Of a stretch of 64,000 nucleotides of DNA, positions 1-11,821 are shown one piece after another (position 1 is the stretch's first letter; each line of letters opens with the position of its first letter). Below the pieces are notes generated by a model, which saw nothing but the letters and a program-made list of their open reading frames with translations, was not told the DNA's origin and searched no databases. This stretch comes from Lineus longissimus (lineage: Eukaryota > Nemertea > Pilidiophora > Heteronemertea > Lineidae), in the NCBI RefSeq assembly GCF_910592395.1, contig NC_088308.1, forward strand, positions 17,313,501 through 17,377,500, written 5' to 3'. A program made the position numbers and the translations under genes.

Positions 1-3000
1 GTTGAGAACCTATAGCAAAGTAGTACAATAACCTATTTCTTTATTGGTAAGATAATGCTACTCTGATGCCGACTGCTATAAAATGATACCGGTGCACCTA
101 TAGAACACCTACAGCATTGCGTGCATCAACCGAGTAACCGCACGCTAGAGGGTTAGGGTTAACTACCCTATAAAACTAGCAATCGCTTAATGTTTGATCG
201 AGCCAGTCAGCACAATCGTCCCCGATAATGATGAAGATTTATCTTTGGTGTTTCGGCTCACTTCTGACACCACCGAGACATGCATGCAATACTAATTTCA
301 AGGAACAAGACAGGAGAAGAAGCAATTACATGCATGCCTGGTCACAACGCCACTCCCGCCCTTCACCTGATTATGGTGATAGTGGCCCAGGAACCGATAG
401 TGGCCAACAGTCGGGACATGTATCTCTTCGTGCAATGATCTATGCTGAAAGGTAACTCTTGATGCGTTTATCTTCCTTCTGGGATATCATCAAAGGAATT
501 GTGTGTCGGAGAGCATTGTATTGGTGATTCATGCAATCGCACTGAGGTATCACCCACTGCATGCTTTCTTCACCTTGTGCCGTAGGGACATTCACAACCC
601 AACGTTCTGGGATGAGAAACCCCAATCACCAATAACATTTGGATTTAAAGGCTGACAACATTCATGTTAAAGCTAAAATGTTTTTTCAAATCATACATTA
701 ATATGAACAAAAGACATTGGCCTTTCTTCAGATTAAGCAATGCCAAACATTTTACACGATAACTACAAGATATCCCACTGATCTATATGATTTGTATGCT
801 TGAAGCATAATTGATACAGCCACGAACAACAGGGTTGCATTATGCATAAGGAAGATCTAAGGAAGCGGTTTTGTTCTGGTTGGTTTGGCCAGATGGAGAT
901 TGACTTTGATGTCTACTGCTTCAGCGCAACATATGCCCGTGCCTTAATTCTGGCTCTAGCCTCCCAGAGCTTAGCTCCAGGTAAAGATGCTATTGCTAAC
1001 CCTTATACCAGAGAAGTCAGTAGTAACATGCTACTATAAATAGACATACAATGTAGGGCAGCGCAGACAGATGAGTAAAAAGCGCAATCACAATAACGCA
1101 ACCCTGGGAGAGCCTTGAGGCTGCCAACATCGACACATTTTATAGTAGTAAATAGAAATTGCTGATCAATCAAAAGTAAATCTTGCATGTTTTGATATCA
1201 ATAAAGCAATATTGCACATTCGTGCTTTTTATTTCAGTGGAAGCGTTAATTTCAAAGTTGCATAAGTGTTGTCTCTCTGAAAAGAGAGAGCATGTTAAAA
1301 GATACTGGAGTATCAAGAAGAAATAAAGACTGCAAGTATCTATCTACTCTAGCTACACCTAATCACCTAGGAACCCAATTTTTCATTAAATAATCAATAA
1401 ATTTTAAAAGTGGATTACAATGACGCGGGACGTATCGAATACACAATTTCCCAGGCAAGGATTTCCATTGAACAGCTCCTGTCCCAGAAGAATTCAAAAT
1501 CTAGGAAGAGATTAAAGATTGTACTTTAGAGGATGTAGCGTGAGTGTAGCCTACACACTCTTCTCGGGAAGTTACGACAAGATTAAACACATTAGGATTT
1601 AGAACACAGTATTTTTTTCCAAAAGGACACTAATCTTTCACCTTGGGTGAAAAGCATTATGCCAGGGATTCTAACTCTTTGGGAGAGCTAAACATCTCAA
1701 CTGACACAAGTTCCGAAGTCATACTCTCGGGGACTCAAAGGCTCTCACAATGACACTTCAACTTTTACCATTCACCCAATTAGGGGCATAGCATTGGATT
1801 CATATTATTGTTAGTCATATCATCAAATGAGAATACAACTGCAAGAGATGACTTTACATTGAAGGCAAATGTACCAGTAATTTATGTACAAATAGTAGCA
1901 TTTCATAGTAAAATTGAAAAAAATCTCACTCAACCCTGGATGTGATGTCATCATGCTTTAAATCGAATCCTATTGGTGATAAAAATTCTGTGCAATCCAG
2001 GTTCCAGATATTGGAATACGATGCGACTGATAGTACTATGCTACCACTGTTTTTTCAACCGTCTATTTGCATTTGTGCTGCCATTTGATTGGATAACAGA
2101 CTACTACGTTTCGCCTTGGGGTTAACGTCTGATTCATTGTCGCTTTCAACTTATCGGAATCGAAGAAATTACCCGATCCGTGTCACCTGGGATTTGTAAA
2201 CAGTTGTGTAATTATAGTCTCGACAAGTGCAAGTTTGCCAATGTTGTAAGGTGTGCAATGTTCTGATGTTTGATAGCCCGATATTAAAATATGTTCTCAT
2301 ATGAATGTATTTGTATAAATCACCTATACCCTATTATTTAAGTCACTTGATCAAAATTATTTTCAGTTTGAGATTCATGTTACGGTACCTTTATTCTAAT
2401 CACACTGAAAGATTGAAAACAATATTTTTTCTCCTCAAAATGCATACATGTATATGATATTTTCTAACCCAACTGGTGACCTAGTGCTCTTTCCATCCAT
2501 CGATTCACCAAAGTCTCAAGTGAACGAAAAAGATTACAAAACCACAACAGTAATACGACCGCCTACGATACTTGCCCCAAATTCACCCGATCTACTTTAT
2601 TTATATCATGGAACAAGCCCAAAGCAAACCAAATGTTTATTTTGGGAAATTTCTCAATCCAGTGTCGTGTTATGGTAACGAACCACTGATCGGTATCCCC
2701 CGCACCAGACTTCCTTCCACCCAATTAGGTAACACTAAATGAAAGTAAATGTTGCCTCAGTATGAATGGGCTAGCAGCGTCACAGCGCTAGCCCATGCGC
2801 TAGCCCAGCTTCGATAGCCGATATCATTAGAGCAAAATTCGTCATTATAAATTTGTTACATCAGCTTGTTAGTTATATCAACTGTCAGTCCAGCAATTAT
2901 TACTATAAACAACTCCTTTAATTAGCTTGACTAAATGCGAGGTTAACATTATGTATTATTTATAGATGAATGGTGTAAGAAGGTACCAAAAGTAGATGTA

Positions 3001-3450
3001 TAATACAGTCTTCAATTTTCCAGAAGTTATAACACAAGCACAGACTGTTTGACCCATTTTTGACATGTCATATTCAACCTCTCCAGAGTCTTGCCCACAC
3101 CACAAAAATACACCAATTTGGCATATTCAGAAAAATCTGAGAGTTCAATGATGCATAAAGATTTGACACAATTTAAAAAAAATCCCATCAAATTTTATAA
3201 TGGAATGAAAGTGCACTTTTTAAAGCATCCTTCTTATTTTATACACGTCAATGGGTTGGTTTGCTCTACAATAGTTTGGGTATCAAAGCTATATCATTAT
3301 ACTCCGCCCATGGAGAAATTAAACCATTTTTCCTTTTGAAAGGACTATTGGCAACGTGTCATGAACATAATCTTCTCTGGCTAATCTGTCTTGTTATGAC
3401 AGCAGGAAAACACCACACAACCAATGGAAGTGCTCTTAGGCTATAAACAA
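1..3450. other. non-coding region, no gene seen
   Basis: I see no exon here that I can defend. Open frames are short and lack recognisable motifs. If the neuregulin-like gene starting at 6981 continues, its later exons should lie on the minus strand in this stretch or beyond the window, but I could not find an Ig or EGF exon. A small inverted repeat containing GGGCTAGC and GCTAGCCC sits near 2765-2805. Confidence 0.4.
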
Positions 3451-4330
3451 TAAGAGAACATTGTTGAAACCACCATAAGTTTTGGTCTATTTCAACTCTG
3501 TTTTTGCTTCTATAAGAGAACATTGTTGTAACCACCATAAGCTTTTGCTCTATTTCATACATACTTCATTTTCGCTTCTATAAGAGAATATTGCTGAAAC
3601 CACCATAAGCTTTTGCTCTATTTTATACATACTTCATTTTCGCTTCTATAAGGCACCTATTCCATAGAGCTATACCCTATACTATACTATACGAGAACAA
3701 TAGTTTCATGGTCATGCACCCTTTGTGAAGCCATTGTTCGCGTATAGTGTAGTACACCGTATAGCTCTATGGAATAGGTGCCTTAGAGAACATTGTTGAA
3801 ACCACCATAAGCTTTTGCTCTATTTCATATATACTTCATTTTCGCTTCTATAAGAGAACATTGTTGAAACCACCATAAGCTTTTGCTCTATTTCATATAT
3901 ACTTCATTTTCGCTTCTATAAGAGAACATTGTTGAAACCACCATAAGCTTTTGCTCTATTTCATACATACTTCATTTTCGCTTCTATAAGAGAACATTGT
4001 TGAAACCACCATAAGCTTTTGCTCTATTTCATATATACTCTGTTTTTGCTTCTATAAGAGAACATTGTTGAAACCACCATAAGCTTTTGCTCTATTTCAT
4101 ATACTCTGTTTTCGTTTCTATAAGAGAACATTGTTGAAACCACCATAAGCTTTTGCTCTATTTCATATATTCTTCATTTTCGCTTCTATAAGAGAACATT
4201 GTTGAAACCACCATAAGCTTTTGCTCTATTTCATATACTCTGTTTTCGTTTCTATAAGAGAACATTGTTGAAACCACCATAAGCTTTTGCTCTATTTCAT
4301 ATGTACATGTACTCCGTTCTCACTTCTATC
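3451..4330. repeat. 68-bp satellite array, interrupted
   Basis: About eleven head-to-tail copies of a 68-bp unit that begins TAAGAGAACATTGTTGAAAC and contains CATAAGCTTTTGCTC. Copies differ by a few substitutions and small length changes near the TATA/TACTTCATTTTCGC segment. The array is broken once, at 3651-3783, by a palindromic element. No coding function is suggested. Confidence 0.9.
3651..3783. mobile_element. palindromic MITE, copy 1
   Basis: A 133-bp near-perfect palindrome beginning AGGCACCTATTCCATAGAGC and ending with its reverse complement. The arms are about 57 bp and the loop is around CATGCACCC. It lies inside a 68-bp satellite unit, which proves it is an insertion. The flanks are consistent with a TA target, as in Tc1/mariner-type elements, although one flanking base differs from the unit consensus. 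A second copy lies at 29301-29433 in an NTHL1 intron. Confidence 0.85.
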
Positions 4331-6339
4331 AGGTCAGAGGATGAACCTGGTGAACATCATTAGTGCTGGCCTGGAATTATCTCAAGACACTCTTCCTTAA
4401 AGGGTTAATATGCCTCAAATCTGAGATGCTACACTTGACATGCAAAAGAGGTAAAGTCTTCTGATGATTCGCAGGCATGTAAGGGCTAATTATTGCATGC
4501 TACACAAGGAATGCATGGGGGTGCTGGTTGTCAATTAAGCATTGATTTTTTGGCAAGTTTGATTGGCAAATCAATTACAAAATCCCATTAAGTGGATATC
4601 AATTTTCAAAAAATGCTCTGATAGAAGGAAGATATTGGCGTTGCTATCAACTGTTATCAGGCTTCTTAAAGGGCTGAGGTTATGTTAAGAAAAAGTACAC
4701 TGTACTAGTCATAAGAAATCATCCTCCCATAGTAGGCCTTTTGATTGTTTCCAAAGTGCACTCACTTTGATTGAGTGTATTTTAGGAACAATACAAAGGC
4801 CTGTTATAGGAGGATGTAAACACACTCTCAACTTTTCTCATGAAACTGAACTTACATATTCCTGATGCTAAAACAAAGCGCCAGCATAATGTTTCACAAA
4901 GCGAAGGAAATTACATATGACCAGGACTGTACAATGAATAAGTAGAAATGGGGGGGGGGGGGTAGCATTACTCCACCATCTTCAAATTTTACATAGTTGA
5001 TCAGAATATACTTTAGCCTGGGGTCATTTTTTGAAGCAGCATAAAATGTTACCTATTGGCTTGGAGGGAGCTAGTTAGGTATTGCATGAGAAAGGCTTCA
5101 GGGCCGACCAGTTGTTGGGGCAGTTATGCATAAGAAAGAGTTGTTGCTTAAGCCAGGATCTGCAGTAGACTTGAAGTCTATGATGGAGATGATGAGTGAA
5201 GTATGCCCGTAGTCATAGACTTCTGGCCTACAATAGTCCTGGTTAAAATACCAGCTAATTAACTTAAGTTAATTAGCACACTGAATTAGCAAGCTAGTTT
5301 TAGAGGGTGATAGGCAGTGTAGATCTATAGTTAGACCTAACAAACATAACAAATGTTTCAGTCCCCTTAAAGGGAGGTAATGAAAGATAACACCATAGAG
5401 CTCCGATAACTCCTCCTTTAAGATTTGCCAGAAGACAGGAAATAATGATAAACTTTATGAATTCATAATTCAGCCTAACATATGTTAGCCTGCACTTAAA
5501 TTTCACAATGTTTCAAATAAAAATAGATTAACTTTTTTTCAATGCTCTAGCAACTGCCAGTATGACAAGAAAATATTGAGGCACACAACATTAATCTTTC
5601 TAATCTCAATGTAACTGTCAATCAATCACAAATAGCAAATAGTGCAAATATCAGAGGATTTATGATAGAATATTTTGCTTAAAATCAGCAAAAGAATCAG
5701 ATATTTTGCATATCTTTATACTACACACCAGGCATACCATTTCTCCTCATTGGAAGAAAGTGTCATGTCATGATGAATTGAAATTATTTATTTTAAATAT
5801 CATGAACCAAAAATACCACATGAGGACTCAAGACCTATACATATTCCTCAACCCAACAATATATTTTAAAGCCTTACAAGCTATGGCCCCTTTAAATAGA
5901 GAAAGCTTGGGACTGATGTTTTATGAAGGCTGATGACGATATCTACCTTGCCATATATATCTATTGAAGACAGGTTGGGTTAACATTACAACTATGTGGC
6001 ATACTTTTATTGTGTTTTCCACACATTCACACCAATAGCATTGAATCAAGATATCTATAGTGCTTTTATATACCACAGAAATGCATTAAAAGTAGGCCTA
6101 TTCGTGAAAAACATGCCTGGACTAATGTCTTTTTGATAAAGCCTGAAGCACACGCATACATAAAACTGTCAGGCTTTCGCGCTTTGAATTAATAGTTAGA
6201 GGCCCAATTCTCTGACCACGCGCCCGCCTTGCCTTTAGTGGAATCATCTACCTTCAAGGAAAGACCTTGCTTTTGCATCAAAGTGGACCAAGGCTTGCAC
6301 AAAACGTGATTTCCCAACAGGAAAACAAATTACATGTCG
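4331..6339. other. non-coding region with small palindromes
   Basis: No exon is supported. The stretch holds an imperfect 97-nt hairpin (4720-4816), a run of 13 G at 4950-4962, an imperfect inverted repeat at about 5148-5246 with CCAGGA/TCCTGG ends, and a perfect 24-bp palindrome at 5254-5277 centred on AACTTAAGTT. Confidence 0.5.
4720..4816. repeat. imperfect 97-nt hairpin
   Basis: The left arm CATCCTCCCATAGTAGGCCT pairs with the right arm ending GGCCTGTTATAGGAGGATG. The stem is about 43 nt with scattered mismatches, around the loop ACTTTGATT. The size and shape fit a short MITE; a microRNA precursor is possible but unproven. No target-site duplication is clear. Confidence 0.6.
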
Positions 6340-6536
6340 TTAGCAGACGACGCCATGCGTGAATTCGGCGTTATGGAAGACAACATCGCGCAAGAGACGC
6401 GCGTCGTCTGCTACCGGAGATTCCCGCGCTTTTCTAGAGCGGTATCCAAGGAGCCTGATAAACCACAAATATAAGACGTATCGTTGTATAGATAAAGAGA
6501 AATATCGTGAAATATGAAATGAAGAGGAAGACTCAC

Positions 6537-6981
6537 CACAATTCTTGCATAATATCCCCCGAACTTGTCGGAGCGTTTTCTTGCTAGACTCGACCGGTAA
6601 ACTTGCATGTTTATAAAAATCTTTGTCCCGCGTCGGTCGTAGGAAGAACACATATTTTAATCCTTCAGTCACTCCAATTAAACACTGTTCCTTATCCAAC
6701 GGTCCGAACTCCCCTATCCGAATACTTTCTAGCACCCGTCGTCTGGTATTTGAATTTAAACTTCCTTTGAAAATTTTCGAGACTAAAACTGAAACGTTGT
6801 ATCGGGGATTGGCCCGGTTTTCGTATTTGATGTCCACTGTACCCTCAGCGACAAGGTCCGACAGAAGCGCTCGAGATCTTATATCCTCAAAGTCAGATCC
6901 GCATATCTTGCAGAATGCTGCTTGCATGCTCCAAAGTAGGAGCAAGACATTCACTAAATGTTTCACGTGTTTTGTATCCAT
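6537..6981 (-). CDS. neuregulin/vein-like EGF-family ligand, first coding exon
   Basis: The exon runs from an ATG at 6981 down to 6537, where the frame meets a strong donor (TGTG|GTGAGT) in phase 1. It encodes 148 residues. Residues 1-24 form a signal peptide with a LVNVLLLLW core, so the product should be secreted or a type I membrane precursor. The rest resembles the N-terminal domain of long neuregulins (GGF2/NRG2 type) and of arthropod vein: an EGTV strand, then KYVFFLRPT, and finally LRQVRGILCKNC, which matches the neuregulin pattern YIFFLEP...LKKEV..ILC..C. The cysteines before the donor are where neuregulins pass into the Ig domain, and the phase fits. Agrin NtA, a related TIMP-like fold, is the main alternative. 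No downstream Ig or EGF exon was found in the 6.5 kb to the left, so the gene is partial. As known for the family, the mature ligand would bind ErbB/EGFR-type receptors. Confidence 0.7.
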
Positions 6982-7100
6982 GATCGTGACAGTTCAAGTT
7001 GGAATCACGGCTGGAATCGGTTCGCGCTCCGACCACATGGCTATTCAATGCACGTCTGACGGCTGATCGCTAAGCGCGGGAGAGAGGTAAAGGGAGGTGG

Positions 7101-7108
7101 TGACGTCA
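7101..7108. promoter_or_regulatory. CRE palindrome upstream of the neuregulin-like exon
   Basis: TGACGTCA, the full cAMP-response element bound by CREB/ATF factors, lies 120 bp upstream of the ATG at 6981 in a locally CpG-richer stretch. The position fits a core promoter. Function is inferred from the motif only. Confidence 0.45.
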
Positions 7109-7109
7109 C

Positions 7110-10050
7110 TTCGCGTCAAACCAGCGCACTCGGAATCAATGACATCCAAATTTGGTCATTTTACACACGTGTAACATTTATTTAATTCACTTCCTGTCTA
7201 TATCCAATCGTAACTCTGTCATCTCAAGCAACCAAACCACCTTTTCTCCAATCCGCACATGGCACATACGTCAGACTGTCCCCGACGCCTGGCCGTTAGA
7301 TTCACAAGGTTTGTAGAAGGGCTTGTAGAAGGCCTTCCTTCCTTCTACAATCGCTTACAATCCTGGACATTTCAATCAAGTTTAGGAATTTTTAAATAAA
7401 ATTCAGTTCATATCGGTTTAGTAAAGCGCAAAATATGATCGGTTGTCTTGGTAACAAAAGCCATCAACTTATCGCTGCGCTAGAAGGAACGCTAGAAGGC
7501 TAACACTGCTAAAGGCCTCATCAGTTTAATAGCAGAATGAGTTGGCTGTGATTTGATAATATGATATTGAGTTAAATAAGCCTGTGCGCTTGAATAAATT
7601 AAACGTGAAAAGGGCGAACGGGAAACTACATGTATCGTTGAGGGTGCGGTAACGCGCTGGTCATTCGATGTCAAGCAGGTCACCCCATATTGAGGCTTCA
7701 GGTCCGCAGGTTTACGTGACTTCTATTTGATATCATGGACGGCAGGTAGCATTCTGGTAGCAGGTTTGAATGCCCCCTTATGTAACGCGATTTCTGTTCA
7801 GTTTGTGATGGATACGCGACCAAATCAAATCTTGCTTTGTTTTGGCAACGGCACTGTTTACCTACTCCATAAAGCGCAACAAATGTTCAGTCATCATGCT
7901 ATTGTTTTTATTTGTGCGCAAAATTTCGTACTTCCGAATTGGCATTGAGTACTAGATGACCCAGGATCGGAGATGATGGTGCAGAGCATGTGGGCAGATC
8001 TCTTCCCTGCAGCTGAGAAGATGGGAAATTCCCGCTAGCTTTTGCGCAACGGAATGACTCTCAGAGTATTTGAGGATGCGCGCAATTGTCTAGCCTACTT
8101 TTGGCTGGTGATTTAATTCGGTCATGATATTTTACTATGAATTATGACTTTTGAAGTATTTTGGTTCCATGAGTAAGCAAAGTAAAGAATTCACACGCCT
8201 GCGCAGGATTGCGATAATTATCCCCGCATTCAGATGCGCGGTCCAGCGACAAACCAGATTTGTTCATCAATGGCGTAATTTTATATAAAAATACTTGTCA
8301 AAGTCACCACTTGGCTATTATATGATGAGGATGACCCGAATCATCGAATATTGTATTATCGTGATCCAAATGTCATCGGTGTGAGTCTTCTCAGATTTGG
8401 GTTGTCCTGGCTTTTATAATGGCATAAAAGATGAGTCGCCTCGGGTGCCCATTCTTTTGGGCTAGGAATTTCACGTAAGGAATCTCATGAATTCTTCGCT
8501 TTTTGTTGGTTTTATGTGAACATTTTGATATCTGCCTAGTTGCGGGGGAATTGAATGGGCCCGGATCTGACAGAGGTGACTATCCTTGGTGTCTCGCGGA
8601 GCTGGTCGGCTGCAACGCCCAACGCGCTGACGCATTATATTAAACGTCTCTCAAATGGATGGAAATTCATTTTTTATGCATTCACATACCGATATAATGA
8701 CCAGTAGGGGCGTATTCACTAATTTTCCATAAAATCGTATTTCCGTGCAGTGCAAGCGATGACTTATGTAGGTAACACAAAAAGCAACACGTCTTCCGTC
8801 TTCTGTAATAACGAGACAAAGGAAATATGACCCGCCACCGCTAAGTTTCTTCGAGTTGGAAACATAGATTAGGCCTATTATCAAGACAGAAATTCAGTAG
8901 AATTGAAATTGAGAAGAGGGCCAAAGATAGGTTTCTGTTTTCGTCTATTTTAGCGCACATCGAGATAATTTGCTATAATATTTTGTATGAAAATACGCTG
9001 GGGAAGGGCGTACAGGACTAGACTATCCCGGGGCAAAGGATGCGCTTTCTCTGCGGCACTGGAGGTCAAGGATCTCTATATAGAACCATACCTTAAACCG
9101 TCATCATACAAAAGGAAAGGACCCCTTGGCTCACCTTCTGCACATATGCTTTCGTCCTTTTTGTGGGAATAGTGGTCTTTTCTGATTCCACCCACGCCGC
9201 CACCTAACACACGTGTAAGGAACTTCCCAGACCCAATATGATATATAACATGGCTATAAGAAGACAAGTTAAAACTGTTTATTACTAGTGTCTTACATAA
9301 TGTCAATGAAAGGGCGTGCCAACTTCCGAGACAAGACCACAATTGATTTTTTAAGCCTTTTAGCAGTTAAATTGTCAATGTTTGACCGCGACGCATCAAA
9401 GAACGCGTCAAGTAGTGAAACTGAAATTCGGATATGATATACGGGTTAGTCTTGCGAGTAACTGGTGCGATGGAAATTGGTGATTGACAACGGAAATTTT
9501 TTTATAATCGACAAATTAGACAGACTTTGATATTTCCACTGTTTTCAGCCAACTGGCAGAAAAAACTCAAAACACGCCCCCTATTACCCAATTAGCAAAA
9601 TTCGAAATAAATTTTTTCATCAAATAATTTCTTTATATCTGTAGACTTGCCACAGCAAATATTTTTTCAATACCTCTCCAAATATGTACTTGAGAGTAAA
9701 AAACATGCACTCGTCTAATTGATAGGCCTCGACACTCCAACCTATGAATATTCATTAGTGGTCTTGTCTCTTCCAAACTATCTCTAATGCCAGGCACCAG
9801 AACCTACTGTAGGGCCGTCTAACCATCCGACCGCATAGCGCATCATAGCATAGCGGTGGCATTGGGACGAGCGACCGGCAGGCCCTGAATCTTCGTCCTC
9901 CCGTTCACGAGGCGGACGCCATCGGAATCGCTATATATGTTATATTGCAGCCACTCCATTTCCCTCATCCTTCTTTATGCCGTGGGGTGTACTAAATTGT
10001 ATAATTCTCATAATACAGTGGTCACAATACGAATTAGATGCCTTCCGCTT
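7110..10050. other. non-coding upstream region, no gene seen
   Basis: No exon is supported on either strand. A small hairpin (TTGTAGAAGG with CCTTCTACAA) lies near 7310-7350. Open frames of 60-90 codons occur but show no family motif and no convincing splice sites. Confidence 0.4.
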
Positions 10051-10080
10051 ATATTATTATGTAACGGTACAGCCTTTTTC

Positions 10081-11072
10081 GAGATATCAGTGTTTCTGTC
10101 TGGAGACAGGATGTGCCATCGTCATGTGGTCTACGTCTTTTGAGGAACAACCTTTTGCAGTGTGACGTCAATGTTTCTGTCAATAGACTCTTGCAGTCTT
10201 CAATATGGTACAGCCATACATACCAGCCAACTACAAGGTACAACCTCTTGCAGCGATCTTCGTGTTTCTGTCTCCAGACAGGATGTACCATTGTCCAGAG
10301 GTCTTCAGTATGGTAGGATTAGATATACCAGACAACTATTATGTACAACCTTTTTTCAGTGTGATATTGGTATTTCTGTCTCTAGATAGGATGTCCTTTG
10401 CTCCTCAACAGCTAGATATACAGCCAACTAGAAGGTACAACCTTCAGTTGTGTGATATTGGTGTTTCTGTCTCTAGACGGCAGGATGTAGAGTACCATTG
10501 TCATGTTGTCTCTGACATGGCAAAGCTAGATAAACTAGCCAACTATGAGGTACATTTTGCAGATGTTTCTGTCTAAAGACAGGATGTGTAATTGTCATGT
10601 TGTCTCCAATATGGTAGCTTGATATACCAGCCAACTATGAGGTACATTTTGCAGTGTGATATCGATGTTTCTGTCTAAAGACAGGATGTGCAATTGGCAT
10701 GTTGTCTCCAATATGGTAGCTTGATATACCAGCAAACTGTGAGGTATATTTTGCAGTGTGATATCGATGTTTCTGTCTAAAGACAGGATGTGTAATTGTC
10801 ATTTTGTCTCCGACATGGCAAAGCTAGATAAACCAGCCAACGATGAGGGACATTTTGCAGTGTGATATCGATGTTTCTGTCTAAAGACAGGATGTGCAAT
10901 TGGCATGTTGTCTCCAATATGGTAGCTTGATATACCAGCCAACTATGAGGGACATTTTGCAGTGTGATATCGATGTTTCTGTCTTAAGGACAGGATGTAC
11001 CATTGTCCTGCCGTCTTAAATATGGTACAGCTAGATATATCAGCCAAATATGTGGTACAATCTTTTGTAGTG
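10081..11072. repeat. 102-bp satellite array
   Basis: About ten tandem copies of a 102-bp unit. The most conserved part is GTTTCTGTCTAAAGACAGGA, which holds the inverted repeat CTGTCT/AGACAG. It is followed by variable text, ATATGGTAGCTTGATATACC and TTTTGCAGTGTGATAT. The left copies are more diverged than those at 10560-10980. Because 102 is a multiple of three, several frames stay open through the array; those open frames are by-products, not genes. Confidence 0.9.
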
Positions 11073-11074
11073 TC

Positions 11075-11160
11075 TTGTAATAGTTCCCACCTGGGTTCAA
11101 ACACGGCCCTTTGGGGTAGCCAGGAGTGTAACCACTGGGTTATGCGGCTCCATTTTCCAA
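11075..11160 (-). repeat. tRNA-like / SINE fragment
   Basis: On the minus strand a box A-like TAACCCAGTGGTTA (11142-11129) is followed 25 bp later by a box B-like TGTTTGAACCC (11103-11093), the internal promoter layout of RNA polymerase III tRNA genes and SINE heads. I do not see a full cloverleaf, so a decayed SINE or tRNA pseudogene is more likely than a working tRNA. Confidence 0.45.
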
Positions 11161-11165
11161 ACGGA

Positions 11166-11529
11166 AGTGGAAATCAACTGAAGACAAAGACATTATTCAT
11201 TTTGGCATGATAGTGAATTAAGATAATACACCATTTTACTACGAGATAGACGTCACACAAAATCTTGATATAAAGGAGATTTTACACACAAATTATGATT
11301 TGGAATGATGCTGTGGCAACATGTTTAAACCAGTGGAGGTACCCGTTAAACATGTTAACACAGTACATAATAAAATGCTCATTTTATATACAATTGCAAA
11401 ATATTAACCCAACTGTTCTAATAATAAACTGACCATTAAGAGGTGACAAATATTTCTACCTATAGAGTTTATTATGTTTCAGTTATTGTTAACCCCAATA
11501 TCAGTTGAATATAGAGTTGAATGAAAAAA
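11166..11529. other. non-coding, downstream of SGPL1
   Basis: AT-rich sequence with no exon or clear repeat. It lies beyond the likely 3' end of SGPL1. Confidence 0.4.
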
Positions 11530-11535
11530 TTTATT
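11530..11535 (-). terminator. candidate polyadenylation signal of SGPL1
   Basis: A minus-strand AATAAA lies about 290 nt beyond the SGPL1 stop codon (11822), a normal 3'-UTR distance. Other weaker A/T-rich hexamers are nearby. Confidence 0.4.
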
Positions 11536-11821
11536 TGAACTAAATTGGACGGGTTGGTTTTGTTGATGTTTAGTATCTTTCATAATTACATCGAATACTA
11601 ACAAAGGAAGTAAACAAAATAACGCTTTTACGTCATAAGATTAAGGACTCCATCCTTATCAACACATGAATAAAGGGTACAACGAAAACCCCTCATTTCA
11701 GCCTTTATAGAATAGGTATTTCGTTTTCTTTGACACATAATAATTATGATAAAATCTTGAACTAATTTGATACAAAATAAAATTATGAATGCCCTAGAGC
11801 ATATCACAGTGTTTGTTCTGT

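Noticed and set aside
440-625. Minus-strand frame and a CECPYGTR-like peptide near 590-625, considered as an EGF-type exon of the neuregulin-like gene
   Set aside because: The cysteine spacing does not fit an EGF or Ig domain, and the segment between splice-like signals is only about 36 nt.
10049-10576. Overlapping open frames of 67-123 codons on both strands
   Set aside because: They come from the 102-bp satellite, whose unit is a multiple of three; there is no protein signal.
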